NCBI GenBank assembly: GCA_021464245.1
Contig: JADCRB010000079.1
Coordinates: forward strand, 186,001-250,000
Reading direction: 5' to 3'
Origin: Carallia brachiata
Taxonomy: Eukaryota > Streptophyta > Magnoliopsida > Malpighiales > Rhizophoraceae
DNA: 64,000 nucleotides
Under the pieces are notes generated by a model. It searched no databases and had not been told where the DNA came from. It worked only from the letters and a program-made list of their open reading frames with translations. The position numbers and the translations under genes were made by a program. Below are positions 1 to 13,200 of the stretch, in pieces (position 1 is the stretch's first letter; each line of letters opens with the position of its first letter).

Positions 1-1107
1 ATTTAAAAATATTAGATTATGTAAATAAAAAAAACCTAATTTCCATGTGTGGACAATATTGTTGATGAAAAATAACTAATTTCCATTTCACAAAAATAAT
101 TTTTTTTGGAAAAAAAAATCTCATTTTATATCTAATAACTATTTGAGAAAAATATATTTCTCCAAAGTACATAACCAAAACCATTAAATAAACAGTTCTA
201 TGTAAGGGTTAAGGGGGATAGCTGAGATTTTTTTTTTTTCGGTTATATCTCCCAACAAAACTTTTGGGCTTTTGTATTATAAACAGTTCAATTTGGTCTT
301 TCCAATTTTTGAACGCTCACAATCATAACTAAACCATTAAATAAGTTTTATCTAAATTACAAACTACATACAATACGCTGTCAATGCTTTGGACGGCTTC
401 AATTTGGTTTTAGTTGGTTTGGATGGCTTCAATTTCATTTTAGTCCTGTCGATTGTTTGTATCATTCCTTTCGGAAGATTTTTTTTTTTTTTCCTTTTAG
501 TTTTAAGGAAGGGTCAACGCCATCACAACCATGATAGATTAATTAAAAGAGATGAAAATCGAATTTCTGACCTTATTATAACACAATATCAATAAACTTC
601 TTGTTAAGCCGTCAATTCAACTTGTTGTCGTAAGATGCACTCACAAAAACAGAAAAGTTGGAGGAAACTTGACATTGCCTGGCAAATGGGCCGAGCTTGT
701 TGAAGGATTAGAGGTTTAATTCGGAATGCACATTGAATTGTTGTGTTTAGATGTTTTTGATGATAACAAATTTAATATGGGTAGATCCCAAAGTAGCCAA
801 TAGCAAGATTACCACCTAGCACAATTGCCATTGTTCCACGCACTCGCTAGCCACCGCGACACTGTAAACATGTCGTAGGCACGCAGTTTACTGGCCCCCC
901 GGACTCATTCCAGGACTAGTACAGAACTGCAAGCTTGTCATCGGCGACAGCCTGCTCCTCCCCATACGCAACTTGTACTTTCTATTTAGTTTGATGACTT
1001 GATCCTAAACTATAAGCAACCTCTTAATAATATATCAAAGAATATGATCGAAAATATTTAAAATGAGTGACACAATCTCTACGAACACCATAAAAACTAG
1101 TTCTATT
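1..1107. other. Intergenic, no gene recognised
   Basis: AT-rich left flank. A more GC-balanced patch at about 780-970 has short open stretches on both strands but nothing I can assign to a family. The 3' end of the folate transporter gene lies just to the right, so the last 100-200 bases may be its 3' UTR on the minus strand. Confidence 0.5.
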
Positions 1108-3829
1108 CTATTCATTCTTCTTAATGCTTTTGGGTGCCTTATCATCGGGAATACAGGATGACCAGAAAATTGGCAGAAGCGTGCAAACTGCCTGTATTAG
1201 AAGGCCGCGGGGAAAACCAGAAAATCATCTCCTGTGACCCCAATATATGATGCAAGCGCAACGCCAATGTATCCGCTCACTATGAGTGCAAGGGCTATGG
1301 CAGATGCCACGAGAGCCATTAGAGATCCCTCGCATCCAGGCGGGCAGAGCTGTGCTATCAAGACATTGAATGGCAGAATCTTAAAAAGCAACAGAACCTC
1401 TGAGAGGCCAGAGAAGACGATGACATAAAGCCAGTCTGGCACCCCCATGTTTCGATATATTCCCTTCAGAAACAATGCATCAGAAACCATGAACAAGGCC
1501 ATCGTGGCCTGAATAGCTGCAATCAATTTTCTGGCAGGAACTGATTTTAATTGCCGGTTGTAGATGACACCCCATAAAAGCATTGCTGCCTGGCCAAAAA
1601 CTTTAGAGATTCCCAGTACAGATGAATTAACTTTCAGATATTGTGTTTGGTAAAAGAACATGGTTCCTGTCAATGATGGACTCATGGCATAAGATGCTGC
1701 CAACCATGCTATTGAGTAGGCAATCTCGCGTTTCTGTAGTGCAACTGTGAGCTGTGAAAGCTGTTTTCTGATGCCAACATTGGATGAGCTTTTGGGGAGG
1801 TTAAGAGAGCTTTCCCGAATAGCAATGGTCATGAATACTTGAAGAGCAAGGAAGGCTGAAAAAAAGGAACATAGCATGGGGAGAGAATCTGGCAATAGCA
1901 ATACCACCAAGGAGGTTTCCAAGCACGCCGCCAGCAGAGCCAGCAGCCCAAGCAAATGACTGAAGCTCACCTGAGGATGGTGATTGAGCTTTTTTAGAAG
2001 AAGGCTGCTTTCCTATCTCTGCCACAAGCGCATCATTTGCAACTTCAGCTATTGATGCACCCAGATTACTAAGGAGAAGATATATAGTGATGCTGAAATG
2101 GAAATGCCTGATGGCGAGAGGAGTGCTGTAGCTAGCCATGAAAATGCTTGCAAGAAAGCTGCAGCAGCAGTTAGGCAGACACAATTAGGATGGAATGTTG
2201 AGCTCATCACATTATAAACAAAAAAATATTTCAAACACATATTCATCTTCATGTAGGATCCATAATTCCCATAAAGCAAAATCTAATTGCCTTGATGTCA
2301 TGAACAGTATAAGATTTATGTTGCAATGGCCACAACTCCAAAGCTGCAACCTCTCTCTCCCACACACCCCCCCCCCCGGGGGAAAAAAATGAATGGCACA
2401 AAATTGTCCCACAAGCGCAAATAATATAGTGAAAAGTATGACATAGAACTGAGACATAAGTTTTGTCTCCTAGATAAAGTTGCAAACTAAATTGTCTATG
2501 GCACAGAAATTGAAAGTGAAGGCTGTTCTATAACAGATAAAAGTGTCTGTAACACCCCAGACGGATTTTTGCATTAGGACTTAAACAACAACAATGCCCA
2601 TGAAGTAACATCAAGTATACCTTAAAAAAGATTTCCATAGCCTCCACTCTAACAAAGAACAATGGTTTGGGATAATTCCACCTTTGCAGAAATTATGACA
2701 CGTAACAGAGCAGACAATGCAGTTTATTATAGGACATTGTGTGACTAGTACATCATCAGATACCCTAGCTTTTCACATCAAAATGCAACGGTGCGACTGA
2801 GAAAAAAAAAAAAAAAACCATGTTCTTCTTATCACTACCTTGATACCATTTTAACATCAATATTGTTGTCCAAAATAGGTTTATCAGGCAACTACATTTG
2901 TTTGTAGACAGTTAAGAGAAAGTAAACAAGAGCAAGCTGCCTTTTGCAATAAAAAAAAGTAAAAGAACGATGAAGAATCGAATCTCTTTTGCCTTTGGCT
3001 TTGATCCCAAGTTTTCCAAGTGATAAACTATGCAGACACAAAGTCACAGAATCCGACATCAGACACGAACACTTTCCCATCATCTTGGCACAAATATATC
3101 ACAAACAAACTGCCGGAAAGAATGTGTCATAATTATTATGCTTTCATGATTGAATTCGAGATAATTCTCACTTTTCCTCTTCCTCTTTGGTCAATTGACT
3201 AAGTGATAGATTCAGACTTCTAACATTTCTTCATTTCCATAAATATTGAATCAAAAGACTGAGGACAAGAACTCCAAACAACTGCACCAACAATATTTTT
3301 GTCCCAATCAACATTTTATGGTCCTAGAATTCCACTATATTATTATCAAGTAAGATAGCCAATTAAACATAAGTTTGCACACATCAATTTATTCGAGATT
3401 CAATTTAGCTGGAGTGATGGAAAGTGTGTGGACCGGAAAAAAAAAAAAAAACCCAATAAATAAACCAAAGTGAGTATGCTCCAAAAACAAAACAAGAACA
3501 AGAAGTGGCGAAAAGATTAAAAAAAAAAAAAAACATTAAAGACTGAAACTTTGAAACAAAATTCTTGTGTTCTGACCACCAATGGCTATGTAGGGAACAC
3601 GGTGCTGGCCATGGATGTAGACGGCATCCGAAACGACGCCGTAGAGAGGCTTGCCAACCATGGGAAGATTAGCGGAGTTCTGGAGGAGCTGGAGAGTGGA
3701 GGGGTCCACATTGAGGCCATCTTTCAAGAAGAAGTTAACAGCCAGCCATGGAAAGCACCTGAACCCCTGCACCCAGAACCCAAGTCCCAGCAGTCCCCGG
3801 ATCGGATTCTTCTGACCCGAACCACCCAT
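1108..3829 (-). CDS. FBT7: Probable folate-biopterin transporter (FBT7-like), frame broken three times
   Basis: Member of the BT1/folate-biopterin transporter family (major facilitator superfamily), predicted to carry folate or pterin compounds across the plastid envelope. Exon 1 (3580-3829) starts at an ATG giving MGGSGQ and carries the family blocks [18 protein letters not shown] and [12 protein letters not shown]. It ends in phase 1 at a GT donor. Exon 2 (1108-2158) follows a ctgctgcag acceptor and begins [13 protein letters not shown]. It holds [25 protein letters not shown], many hydrophobic helices and [19 protein letters not shown], and ends in another frame with [12 protein letters not shown] and a TAG at 1108-1110. 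Exon 2 changes frame near 2090, at a 7-T run near 1861, and at a 4-T run near 1225. Each is explained by one base. The exon order, splice phase and complete C-terminus argue for a gene that is functional, or was until recently. Resembles Arabidopsis At1g64890 from memory. Confidence 0.85.
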
Positions 3830-4080
3830 TTTTTCCTTTCTTTTTTTTTTAATTTGGGTTACACCATTTGATTTGATTGATCCCTTATTGATTCTTTGCT
3901 CCAAGAAAGGCTTCTTCTTCTTCTTCTTCTATTACTTTTCAAGGGGTTTTAAATAACTAGAAAACAAGAACGGAGTGGATGTCTTTGGTGCTGTTGTGGT
4001 GTGTTTATATGGAGATGGGGTGGTGGGATTTGGAGATGACGCGTGGAATGATTGTCGTTTTCTGGTCCTAAATTGTAGCT
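3830..4080 (-). promoter_or_regulatory. 5' leader and promoter region of the folate transporter gene
   Basis: Region directly upstream of the FBT7-like ATG. It contains a (TTC)n run at about 3909-3930 on the plus strand, which reads GAA-rich in the sense direction. No clear TATA box stands out, so the transcription start is not assigned. Confidence 0.3.
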
Positions 4081-4782
4081 GATTTGCCATTCCCATTACT
4101 CATTAGGATGCGTGTCGTCTCGAATTACATGAGATTTTTATTTTGATTTTATTTTTTAATTTTTAAATATAAAAATGGAATTGATGCTCCACAATTTTAT
4201 TAGAAGTGTTGCCTTATTTTCAGAATAATCTTTGAATTGACGGGATAATAACAATATAATTTAATATGACAAAAGAAGGATTATTTTTTAAAAATAAATA
4301 TAATTTATTTATAATTTTATATTATATAATAAGTAAAATTTATTTAATTAAAAAAATTAAAAATAATATTTAAATAATATTAAATTATAAATTATTTATT
4401 AAAAAAAAATAAAATTAACGAATATCAAAAATATTATATATAATATTTATCTTCTGGGTCTGGTCTACTGAATTTTGGTTTTCGCACCGAAAAGTTATTG
4501 TTTTATTTCTCAAGAAGACCATTAGTAAATTTGAGATAGAGAACAACGGTGAGTTATATAAAGTTAATAAGATTTATAGTTTTATTTAACAGTTTCGTCA
4601 ATTTATTAATTTTTTATCTTTCATAAATTTTTGTTTGTTTTTTATTAAAAAAACTATTTAATAAGTTATATTAATTTTTAATTAATTTAAAATTATTTAA
4701 ATAAAATCAACTAATCTTTTCCTTTTAAAAAATAAGTAAAACAAAAATAATTATACTTTTAGAATGACCATTACCATCTGTT

Positions 4783-5175
4783 TGGATTAATTGTTAGAGA
4801 AGAGAGTGAAAGAAAATTAATGAAATGAATACAAAATCAATTGTTTGGATTTGCAAAGGAATCCGATTGGAAAAGTTTAATGATTAAAAGAAAAGGAAGT
4901 GTCAGAACTCAGAAGCCAATAAAGAAAAAAAAAACACAGTACAATAATTAAAATAGTCTTAATATTATTTTTTTTAATTTTAAATTATTATTTAATTATT
5001 TATAAAGATATTTTTATAATTTTATTGGTATATTTTTTTTATAATTTTGTAATATAATTTAAATATAAAATTTATTTTTTTATTATTTTTTTATGACTTT
5101 TTTTTTTATAATTTTCTTTTTAATAACTTTCTTTCTGATCAAAATTTTTCAATTCAAATAAACTATTAAAGAATT
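4783..5175. mobile_element. Possible MITE with degenerate inverted ends
   Basis: The left end reads ctgtttggattaattg followed by a GA-rich stretch. The right end, on the other strand, reads agtttatttgaattg followed by a similar GA-rich stretch (agaaagaaag). The interior is AT-rich and non-coding. The ends resemble those of the better preserved elements at 52640-52935 and 55762-56898. No clean target duplication is visible, so the boundaries are approximate. Confidence 0.3.
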
Positions 5176-5389
5176 TTTTTGATAGACAAACAAAAGTTAC
5201 TAATGATCCGTTACAATCAGATAATTTTTAAATAAAAAATATTTAGTAATGTTTTTAAAATAAAATTAAAATAATATATATTTTTTAATAATTAAATTCA
5301 AAAACATAAAACAAATATTTGACACTCAGATTCGAGCGTACTTTAATCAACAGTCGTGTAATGGAACTTTTTGCAAGTAACTTACTTTT

Positions 5390-6060
5390 TGATCGGACTG
5401 AACATGCCAATTTGGTTTAATATGCACAAAAATTTTAAGAATCGAACTGGTCAATAAATCAGAAAGATTAGTAGTTTAAAGTTCAATCAGTTCGACTATT
5501 ATAATTGTGGTTGAATCGGTAAAATTAATATTTAATATTAAATATATAAAAATTAAATTTTTATATAGTGTATATAATTATATAAAATGTTATATTATAT
5601 AAGAATAATAATAAATATTTAAAATAAAATATATTTTAAGAATTATATTATTTACATACATTAAGGATATTACAATTTAATATTTAGCAAAATATAATTT
5701 ATAAAATTAATTGAAAAAATAATATTTATAAATAATAGTTAAATATTAATTTTTTTAGTTTTAAAGATTAAATTGAAAATTTTAATCAATTGAGAACTAT
5801 TAGTTAAAATTAGAGTTTTAATTATAATTTAAATAAAGTTTTGAGTCAAATTATAATTTAAAATTTTTTGATTTAAATTGAACCAGTTCAACCGGTTCGA
5901 TTTTTTGCCAATTTTCCCTGTTTTTGACTGATTTTTCCGATTTTTGACCGATTTTTTCTGGTCCGATCTACATCTCATTTTTAGGTCAAAACTGAATCGA
6001 ACTTAGAACCAATTGCCGATTTAACCAGTTGAACCGACCGATCTGATTCAGTTCTAACTT
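5390..6060 (+). repeat. AT-rich dispersed repeat, copy 1 (inverted relative to copy 2)
   Basis: An AT-rich core is bordered by tracts rich in gaaccagttcaaccggttcg-type motifs. Read on the minus strand, the core from about 5890 down to 5670 matches 27830-28025 base for base over long stretches, for example taaaattataa followed by aaaactttatttaaattata. It is therefore a dispersed repeat family with two copies here, about 22 kb apart, in opposite orientation. The terminal ggttcaacc motifs suggest a non-autonomous DNA transposon, but no target duplication was identified. Confidence 0.6.
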
Positions 6061-8344
6061 TATAGATATGCACGCATGCATGTTACCCGAGGGCAAGACA
6101 AATAAAAGACATCAAAATTTTAGTGCCCGTTGCCTTGCATACATCTGGACACGCATTGTGTTCGGTACATCGGACACAATAAAATATAAGATAGTATAAA
6201 ATGTATTTGTCTGATTTCAATGTCACGTTTAGGTCCAACTTACTACAACACTCATTGCTTAAATAGAAAAGCATAGGCTATTAGTTTTCTATTAGACGGT
6301 GGGTGATCGATAGTGAGTGACTTTTGTTAGAGAATAATCTTTTTATTTAGCTTATATTTTTTTGCATCCGATTGCACAAAAAAAACAAACAAATAGAAAA
6401 GCATAATTGCAAACATTTCAAGATACGCTCATAACCCATTATTGTCCAAATGTATACGGGCATCCATTTTATTTCATTATAATCTGTATGCACAATCTCT
6501 AAGTTAAGAAGCTCAAATTGTGAGCACTTATTTTTATTTTAAATACTTTGAATTCTAATATAAAAAATAAATTATAAAATTTATAAAAATAATAAAATTA
6601 TTTTTATCACGCAGTTTATGTTGGAATGGACCTATGTCCCAAACCAGACGTAAAAGTTCCAGCCTAAGTTACAATGTGACCAGCTATGGACCCTTTCCTA
6701 TCTAGACGTAAACACGTGTTTGATGTAGCACGGTTACTCTTAAAAAATACCCTGTCGACGTTTTTATCACTATCACAAAAGAGAAAAAGAGAGAAAGAGA
6801 GACAAAGATAAAGGAAAAAAAAAAAAAAAGAATATTCCTGCAGTGTCTTGTATATCGTGGAACATCCTGCAACAAATTTATTATTGGTGACGCTTTGCCT
6901 TTTTTTTGATGGATGAAGATGAGGCTTTAGTGATTAATTATGTAAGTGCCCAACAACTGGGCTCAGTGAAAAAGTAATAGGTTTTTTTTGGCTCAGTGAA
7001 AAAGTATTAGTAACAACTCATAAGAGATATGAGATTGATGATGGACTTAGTACATGAAACCCGGTAAAGCAGTAAAAGATGCGTTAGTCTAATTTTATTG
7101 TATGTAGAAAAGGTAATTTATCATATATTATCCCATCATAAAATAAAAAAAGATTACGTTAATCTTATTGAGTAATTTATTTTATACTTTTCTAATTTAT
7201 TTTATGCTTTTTCTGCCATGTTTCTCGAAGAGTTAAAATTTCATTTTTTTTGTTTTCTTCATAAAAAGTTAGGAATAGAATGAGTATTTCTATCTTCTTA
7301 GGGTCAGGGAGTAGGAATTAAAATTTCTAACCGTATGTAGAGCTTACTTACCTTTCATTTTATATGCACAAAAAAATTATACAGTGATTTTGTTTTAAAA
7401 AATACTTAGCGAGTGTAAGATAAAATAAAAAGTAAGATTAAAGTAATATAATCGCAAAATAATTAAATTCAAAAAAATAAAAAAAAAATAATAATTTATT
7501 AAATATTGTGAATAGACTGTGTATATCTATATTTATGTTTTTCTAACTTACATTCACATAATGATGATATTTTTTTTATCTTTTTGACATTAAACCACAT
7601 ATTTCCCTTTCCCTGTTCAAATTGCATAAGATTAATCAAAGTAGACAGACCATCTTGTTCCTTCCATTCGACCTCGGTTTTTCTTTTTTTTTTCCTTTTT
7701 TTTTCTTTTTTTTTTTCCTAATGTTAATAAAAGCTTTATTCTGAGCTAACTTTTGATCCTCCGTTTATTGCCTGGTAACTTGGCGCAATAGAGAAGCGGT
7801 CTCATTTCAACTACAAAACAAAGGACTTTACTTAAACTGAAGGAAAAGTGCCAAAAAAAATTCTAGATTCTAAAAGGTGTGAATTGCCGACAATCAAAGT
7901 TCAAATTCTGACATCGACAGACAAAAAAAGCAAGTTAAAGAACCCCCTTAAATGAACCATCAGACCACGACTCATGGTATAGTATCTAGACTCTTTGTTT
8001 CAACAATCAGAGTTCAAATTCCGACACCGAAAAATTTAAAAAAAAAGAAAAAAAAGGAAAAAGTAAAAACTTTAATGCAGTTAGAAGAACACAGCCAATG
8101 TATATTCGAGATGAACTTCCCCAGTTAAGAAAGAAAAAGATAAATAGCTATTAGAGAGCCCAAAAATGTTGCCAAAAACAAAAGTTCATTTCTGTTTGTA
8201 ATAATCTGCACATTGACTGAGAAATATATAGCATTTAGCTATCCCAACCTCATTGTAAAACATAAGGGTAAGCCTGCCTGCATTTCGTCCTTCCCTAGAT
8301 CTCATAGTATGGAAGTCTCATACATGGCGACACCCTTCTTTTAG

Positions 8345-11300
8345 CTATGCCAGCAAAGATTTCTCGACCACGGTCCGGCCGAACTTCTCCTGAATGTCCT
8401 TTGGAGTCTCAATCTGAAAGTTTTGCCACCACAGAAACAATCAATGCGAATCTGGAGATGAGCACAGGAAATTGACAATCGACAATATTGCAGACTCTAT
8501 TACTTACAGCATTCAGAGCTATAAAAACAGCCTTCACCGTGTTGTATTCGTTCCTTGAGCCAACAACCTGTCGAAAACATGTAACACTAGTGAATAACCA
8601 AAGTATAGGAACGACTAGGATCCAGTTTACAAGGCCATACCTTGGATTTAACATTTTTGTAACCAGCTAGGTTCAGAATTGTTTGGACTACTCTTCCAGC
8701 TTTCATACCTGTCCTGGTAGAGGCTGGCCAGAGATATACCTAGGGAAATTGAGGAAACAAAATGAAGGAGAATCATAACAGAGCGAGAAAGATTCACACG
8801 GATAGAAGGTAGGAAAATTACTTTGGTTTTCTTATATGTTGTTTGTACTGCATGCGCAATTGTGTGGTTCTCATGCCGCTCTACGTAGTGGAGATCATGG
8901 AAGCATTTCTCATATGCCTGGTTGTCAAAACAAGCTAGCATGTCATTTAGTGAATTAACATACGGACCACAGATGGGCATGCAAAAGAAGAGAGATTATC
9001 AAAAGTAACCTCTAGTAAAATAGTACTATCTTGGAAGATAACTCATCAATAGTCTGTGTTATCAAATCGAATGCGGTGCAACCACGTCATCTCACAGAAA
9101 CAGTGCTAGCAAGCATAGTTGAGTGTCAACTGTCTCAATAATTGCCATATATAATAAAGTACTAGATGGCAGAATCAATATCCAAATATGGTTTAATTAT
9201 ATGCCCAAAAAATCTGCCCAGCCAATTCAGAAATTAAGGCAAAAAAGCCTGCGTAGCTTAGTATACAGTTTAAGACTACAAAACCTATGCACTCATTTAA
9301 AAAAGAAAAAAAAAAAAAAAAAAAAAAACCCAATTGCACCATGATATTACCTTCTGTAGAGCTATGGTGAAAGTAGAGCCTTTGCCTTTAGAAAAGCCAA
9401 CAACACCCTGATAGTTCCCGCAAGCCAACAAAGCAGTGTACCTGAAATTTCTCCCTCCCTAGACAATGCAAGCAAGATATTCAGAGAGCATTCTTTGCAG
9501 AATACATTTACATCACAAGGACGACATAACCAAGGCGGCATTACCTTTGTAACCTTAGTAGTTTTATTCACCCCAATCAACTTCACATCAAAGCCCTGTC
9601 ATCATGAGAAATGATACGTGTTACTGTATAAGGCAGTAAACAGATCATGCAGAAACAAGCAAGTATAAAGATAGCAAATGTGTACAAGCTTCTCTCCCAC
9701 CTAAAAAAGTAATAGAAAGGTGCAAACATAAAGAATGAATCATAATACACATCATTAGAACATTATAAGAATGCAAGTAACAACAAAGAGAAATTCATTG
9801 CCTAAAATCAGCCTGCTTTTCCCCCTAATCAGAGAATCAACCTGATATTTGAGGATGAGGCAACCTGCCAGCTTAAGCATGCTCTTTTCAATGCATGTAA
9901 TGATGCACTTTCACTGATCAATTAATTGAAAAGTTATGTGTCTCTTGCCCATTAAAAACAAGAGAGCAGAAGAATAGGGGGAAAAAACTAATAAAAAGGT
10001 AACAAATCAACAACCCATTTCACATTGACAATATGTTCAAAGTCACAAGAACAACCTTATTGATATTCTACTCTTCACAACTGACACATTTACTTTGCTT
10101 TCCTTCCAAACAAATGGGCTATGAAATCAAAACCTTGAGAAAAGTTGACAACAAGGCTGCTGTCCACAACGCTAATAATGAAAGCTCAACAAAAATTTAA
10201 TCAGAATGCCTCCAACAGAGAATGTCTGTTGTGAGCAGATAGTGATAAAGTTATCTATGGCGATGGAGTTATATGATAATACCAAACTCAGGCGGATCAA
10301 CTTTTTTTTTATAGCTGTTAAGGTCTTAAGGTGCTGTTGTCTCTTCCCCCAAAGCTAATGAGATTGTAATGATCAATGAGAGCCCAACAATAATGAAAGA
10401 ATCATGAACACAGAAGCAGTTAGCAGGAAAATGCTTATAAAAGTCTGTTGACACGCACGCGAGATAATTCTCTTAAATAATCATTTCAAACATGCCCTAC
10501 TTATTGTAGCCTCATAACTGTTCATGATATCCATATGAGAGGTCTAACCTAATCACTGTTAGGTCATATTTCTAGACAAATCTAATCTTTGTTGACAACT
10601 TAGGTGTAAATTGCTCGTAGGTGAGACAGAAGTAACAAAGGCTCGAAGAGAACCAGATGCTCAAAGGGAGACGCAATCATAAGACATCTAAAAACAGCTA
10701 TAGCGGTATGATCTGCACATAATAACATCATTCTCCAACCATCATAGTTGTTCATGGGTAATCAATCATCAAATCTTTTGTCATTCCATGTCCAACAAAG
10801 GGTGAGAAGCAATTATAGTACTTACAAATTCAAGGAACAGAGACATATAAATTTTAATTCTACACCACAACCAAATGCATTATCAATTTCCTTCCCACAG
10901 GGACAAAACAATGCTACATAAAAGAACAAAAGCCACATGTTTCTCATCTACCCAAAAAAAAAGAACAGAAAGCAACAAAAAAACTGAGTGTCCCAAATTG
11001 TCATGAAATTGAGTGACATGTCAAGGGTGGGAGAGGCAGAATACAGACAAAATGGAGAATGACAGCACAATAGGACAGCAAGAAGGGTCGCAGAAGTTTA
11101 CCAGCCAAAATGCATATACCATATAGAACAATAATCGAATTTAACTAATTAATCGGTAGCACGATATATTGCCTTAACTTGCAACTACACAACCACATCA
11201 AACTATGGCTAGCTCTAAATAATTTTTTAAAAAAAAATTGGGGGAAAAAGCGCCCATGCAGGGGAATGGAAGTACTTACTTTCCTATACATTGGTCTTCT

Positions 11301-13030
11301 TTTCATTTCAGTCAAAGAATTCCTCTCTTCTGCAAGATCTCTGATCTCCTCTTCAAGGGCCTTGCCCTTCCTTCCAAAGGTATAGTCCAATTCGGCAAGC
11401 TTCTCTTCAAGTTTCTTGTCAATTGCGTCAAGTTTTTCTAACAGCATTTCATCCCTATCCTTGACATCATCAAATTCCTCCTCTTTCTCATCAGAATCTC
11501 CTTGCATAATCTGCCTTTGTTTTTCAAATCCAAGACCTTCTATAGATTCCACATCAGGGTTCGATTGCGCATGCCAAATAACTCCATAATTGTTAGGGTT
11601 GTTAGGCTCAGAAGCTTCCTTCCACTCCATTATCCTCATTGCTCTGTTCAGTTTTTGTTGTAGTATGAATTTTTCCTTTCCCTCTGCCACTTTTAGACGA
11701 TTCATCAACTCACCGATGACCCTGTATTCAGGCCGTAGTTTAAAATGTTTTTCTTCGAACTTGTCAATCCTACTCATCCATTTGAAAGCATCATCAAGTG
11801 TCTCTGTTGAGAAATATGATGTGCAAAAACGCTATCATATCAACAACAAATAGTTAATTACCACTATACTCACAGTCATTCTGCATATGCACCCAGTTTA
11901 ATTACAAACGAACAAGCATGAACAAAGAAAACATAATAATGGCAATAAACAAGAAAATATGATTCCTTTGCAAAAACAGACTATGACAAAGAATTTGGGA
12001 TTACAGTGGTGGGGTTGTTGTTGTTAAACAAGAAATCTTGGCAACCAATATCGAATAATGATAACAATGAAAATCCCTTCTTTGCTTGCCGAATGAGAAA
12101 ATCAACTCTCCAATCATTGTATCTCTTCAAAATACAAAATCAAACTCACTCAATAAGGGCATCGGGCTTCTCCAAAACAAACAAAATCATGCCCCATTTA
12201 AAATTGAACATTATGCCCTCCAAACCATTAAAACGTTCTAAAACTTCTCAACCGATTATCATGAATGGCATGCATAAAACTAAGTGCAACAAACCTCGAG
12301 ATAACAAAACAAACGTAGGAACATACAACAAAACCATAAATACAAACACAAAAAAACGCAGCTTTTCTCATTTTTTATAGTTTGATATTCGCTTTCTGGG
12401 TGTTTCTCTGTTTTTCGGTTAAATTGGCTCTGACTAAGACCCGAATTCGAGAGCTTCAGTGTGAAGACAGACTCCGGTACCAATTAACTAGAACTCATTG
12501 GTTTGCTAGGTGCTAATTAACATACCGGCATCAACGAAATTCTTGAGCAACTCCTTGTGACGATTGTGCTTTTTCTCAAACTGCTCAAACCTTCTTGCCA
12601 TAACATCATAGGGTTCATCATCTTCATCCTCCGAATCAGTAGGCTCCTCCTCCATATTCAACAATTCGGGGCTAACATTTTTCAGATTCTCCTTCTCCAG
12701 TTTCTCTATCAGTGGTCCCACTCCCAAGTAATCCTCTTCATCTTCCTTATCAATGTCCTTGGTGTCCAGTCCAGCCCGCTTCCTCGCCTCCCTTTCCCGT
12801 TGCTTTTCGCGCTCCAGCTCAGCCAGGAGGTCCTGGACGACGCGGGCAGAGGGAACAGCGGCGGTGGAGAAATGGGTTTTGAAAGAACTGGTAAATGAGG
12901 CTGTTGGGGTGCTTGGAAAGTGCCGGAAAGTTGAGATTTTCCGGGAAAGTTGGGAAATTTGGGGCGGCCCTGCGGGGGTTTTAACAGACTGGAAGAGGAG
13001 GAGGCGATACCAACAAGACTTGGGCGGCAT
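8345..13030 (-). CDS. Organellar (probably mitochondrial) ribosomal protein S5, uS5 family
   Basis: Component of the small ribosomal subunit. Exons: 12526-13030, 11280-11803, 9545-9595, 9351-9458, 8822-8917, 8641-8739, 8508-8567 and 8345-8413. All introns are GT-AG and all phases match, giving 503 aa. The first about 45 residues are basic and Ser-rich, fitting a mitochondrial presequence. Residues about 65-340 form a charged, acidic, coiled-coil-prone extension (for example EREKQREREARKRAG and DEKEEEFDD) absent from bacterial S5. The S5 core follows: DVKLIGVNKTTKVTKGGRNF, then GVVGFSKGKGSTF, VYLWPASTRTGMKAG and VVGSRNEYNTVKA. The stop is TAG at 8345-8347. Intron 2 is 1.7 kb. The likely ortholog is Arabidopsis At1g64880 (recalled). 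Compartment is inferred, not shown. Confidence 0.92.
9282..9350. repeat. Long poly(A) tract in S5 intron 4
   Basis: A run of about 30 A with two interruptions lies roughly 20 bases from the exon 4 donor. Read in the gene's direction it is a poly(T) run just inside intron 4. It may be a retroposon tail, but no matching target duplication is obvious. Confidence 0.4.
9596..11279. other. Large intron 2 of the S5 gene
   Basis: A 1.7-kb intron between exon 2 (ending YRK) and exon 3 (starting GFDVKLIG). The joined phase is 0 on both sides, so no missing exon is needed. Nothing recognisable was found inside it. Confidence 0.6.
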
Positions 13031-13200
13031 TTTACAGGGTGATGGTTAATGGGTCATTTGAGAGAGCAAAAATTGAAGGCAATGAGAGAGAAATGGATGC
13101 AGAGAGCGAAAATTTTAGTAGATCACCAGCAGCACCAGGGAAACAGGCCACAGAGAACTAGCAAGTAGCAACTAGGGTTTTAGGGATCTTTTATTAAATC
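13031..13200 (-). promoter_or_regulatory. S5 gene 5' region with telo-box
   Basis: The plus-strand ctagggttttaggg at about 13171-13185 reads as AAACCCTAG in the gene's direction, about 145 bases upstream of the ATG. This telo-box motif is common near the start of plant ribosomal protein and other translation genes. Role inferred from the family pattern. Confidence 0.5.

Larger units (their letters stand above)
4081..8344. other. Intergenic, AT-rich with degenerate repeats
   Basis: No gene is supported. It holds a possible MITE (about 4783-5175), an AT-rich dispersed repeat (about 5390-6060), poly(A) and poly(T) runs near 6815 and 7680-7720, and two similar B-box-like stretches near 7895 and 7995 (each with a gttcaaatt motif) that may be old tRNA-derived SINE debris. 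The small ORFs here are short and have no family signal. Confidence 0.5.

Noticed and set aside
2362..2390. C-run followed by G-run near 2370
   Set aside because: A short low-complexity tract in the FBT7 intron with no further structure.
7880..8040. Two gttcaaatt-containing repeats that might be tRNA genes
   Set aside because: No acceptor or anticodon stems; more likely degenerate SINE copies.
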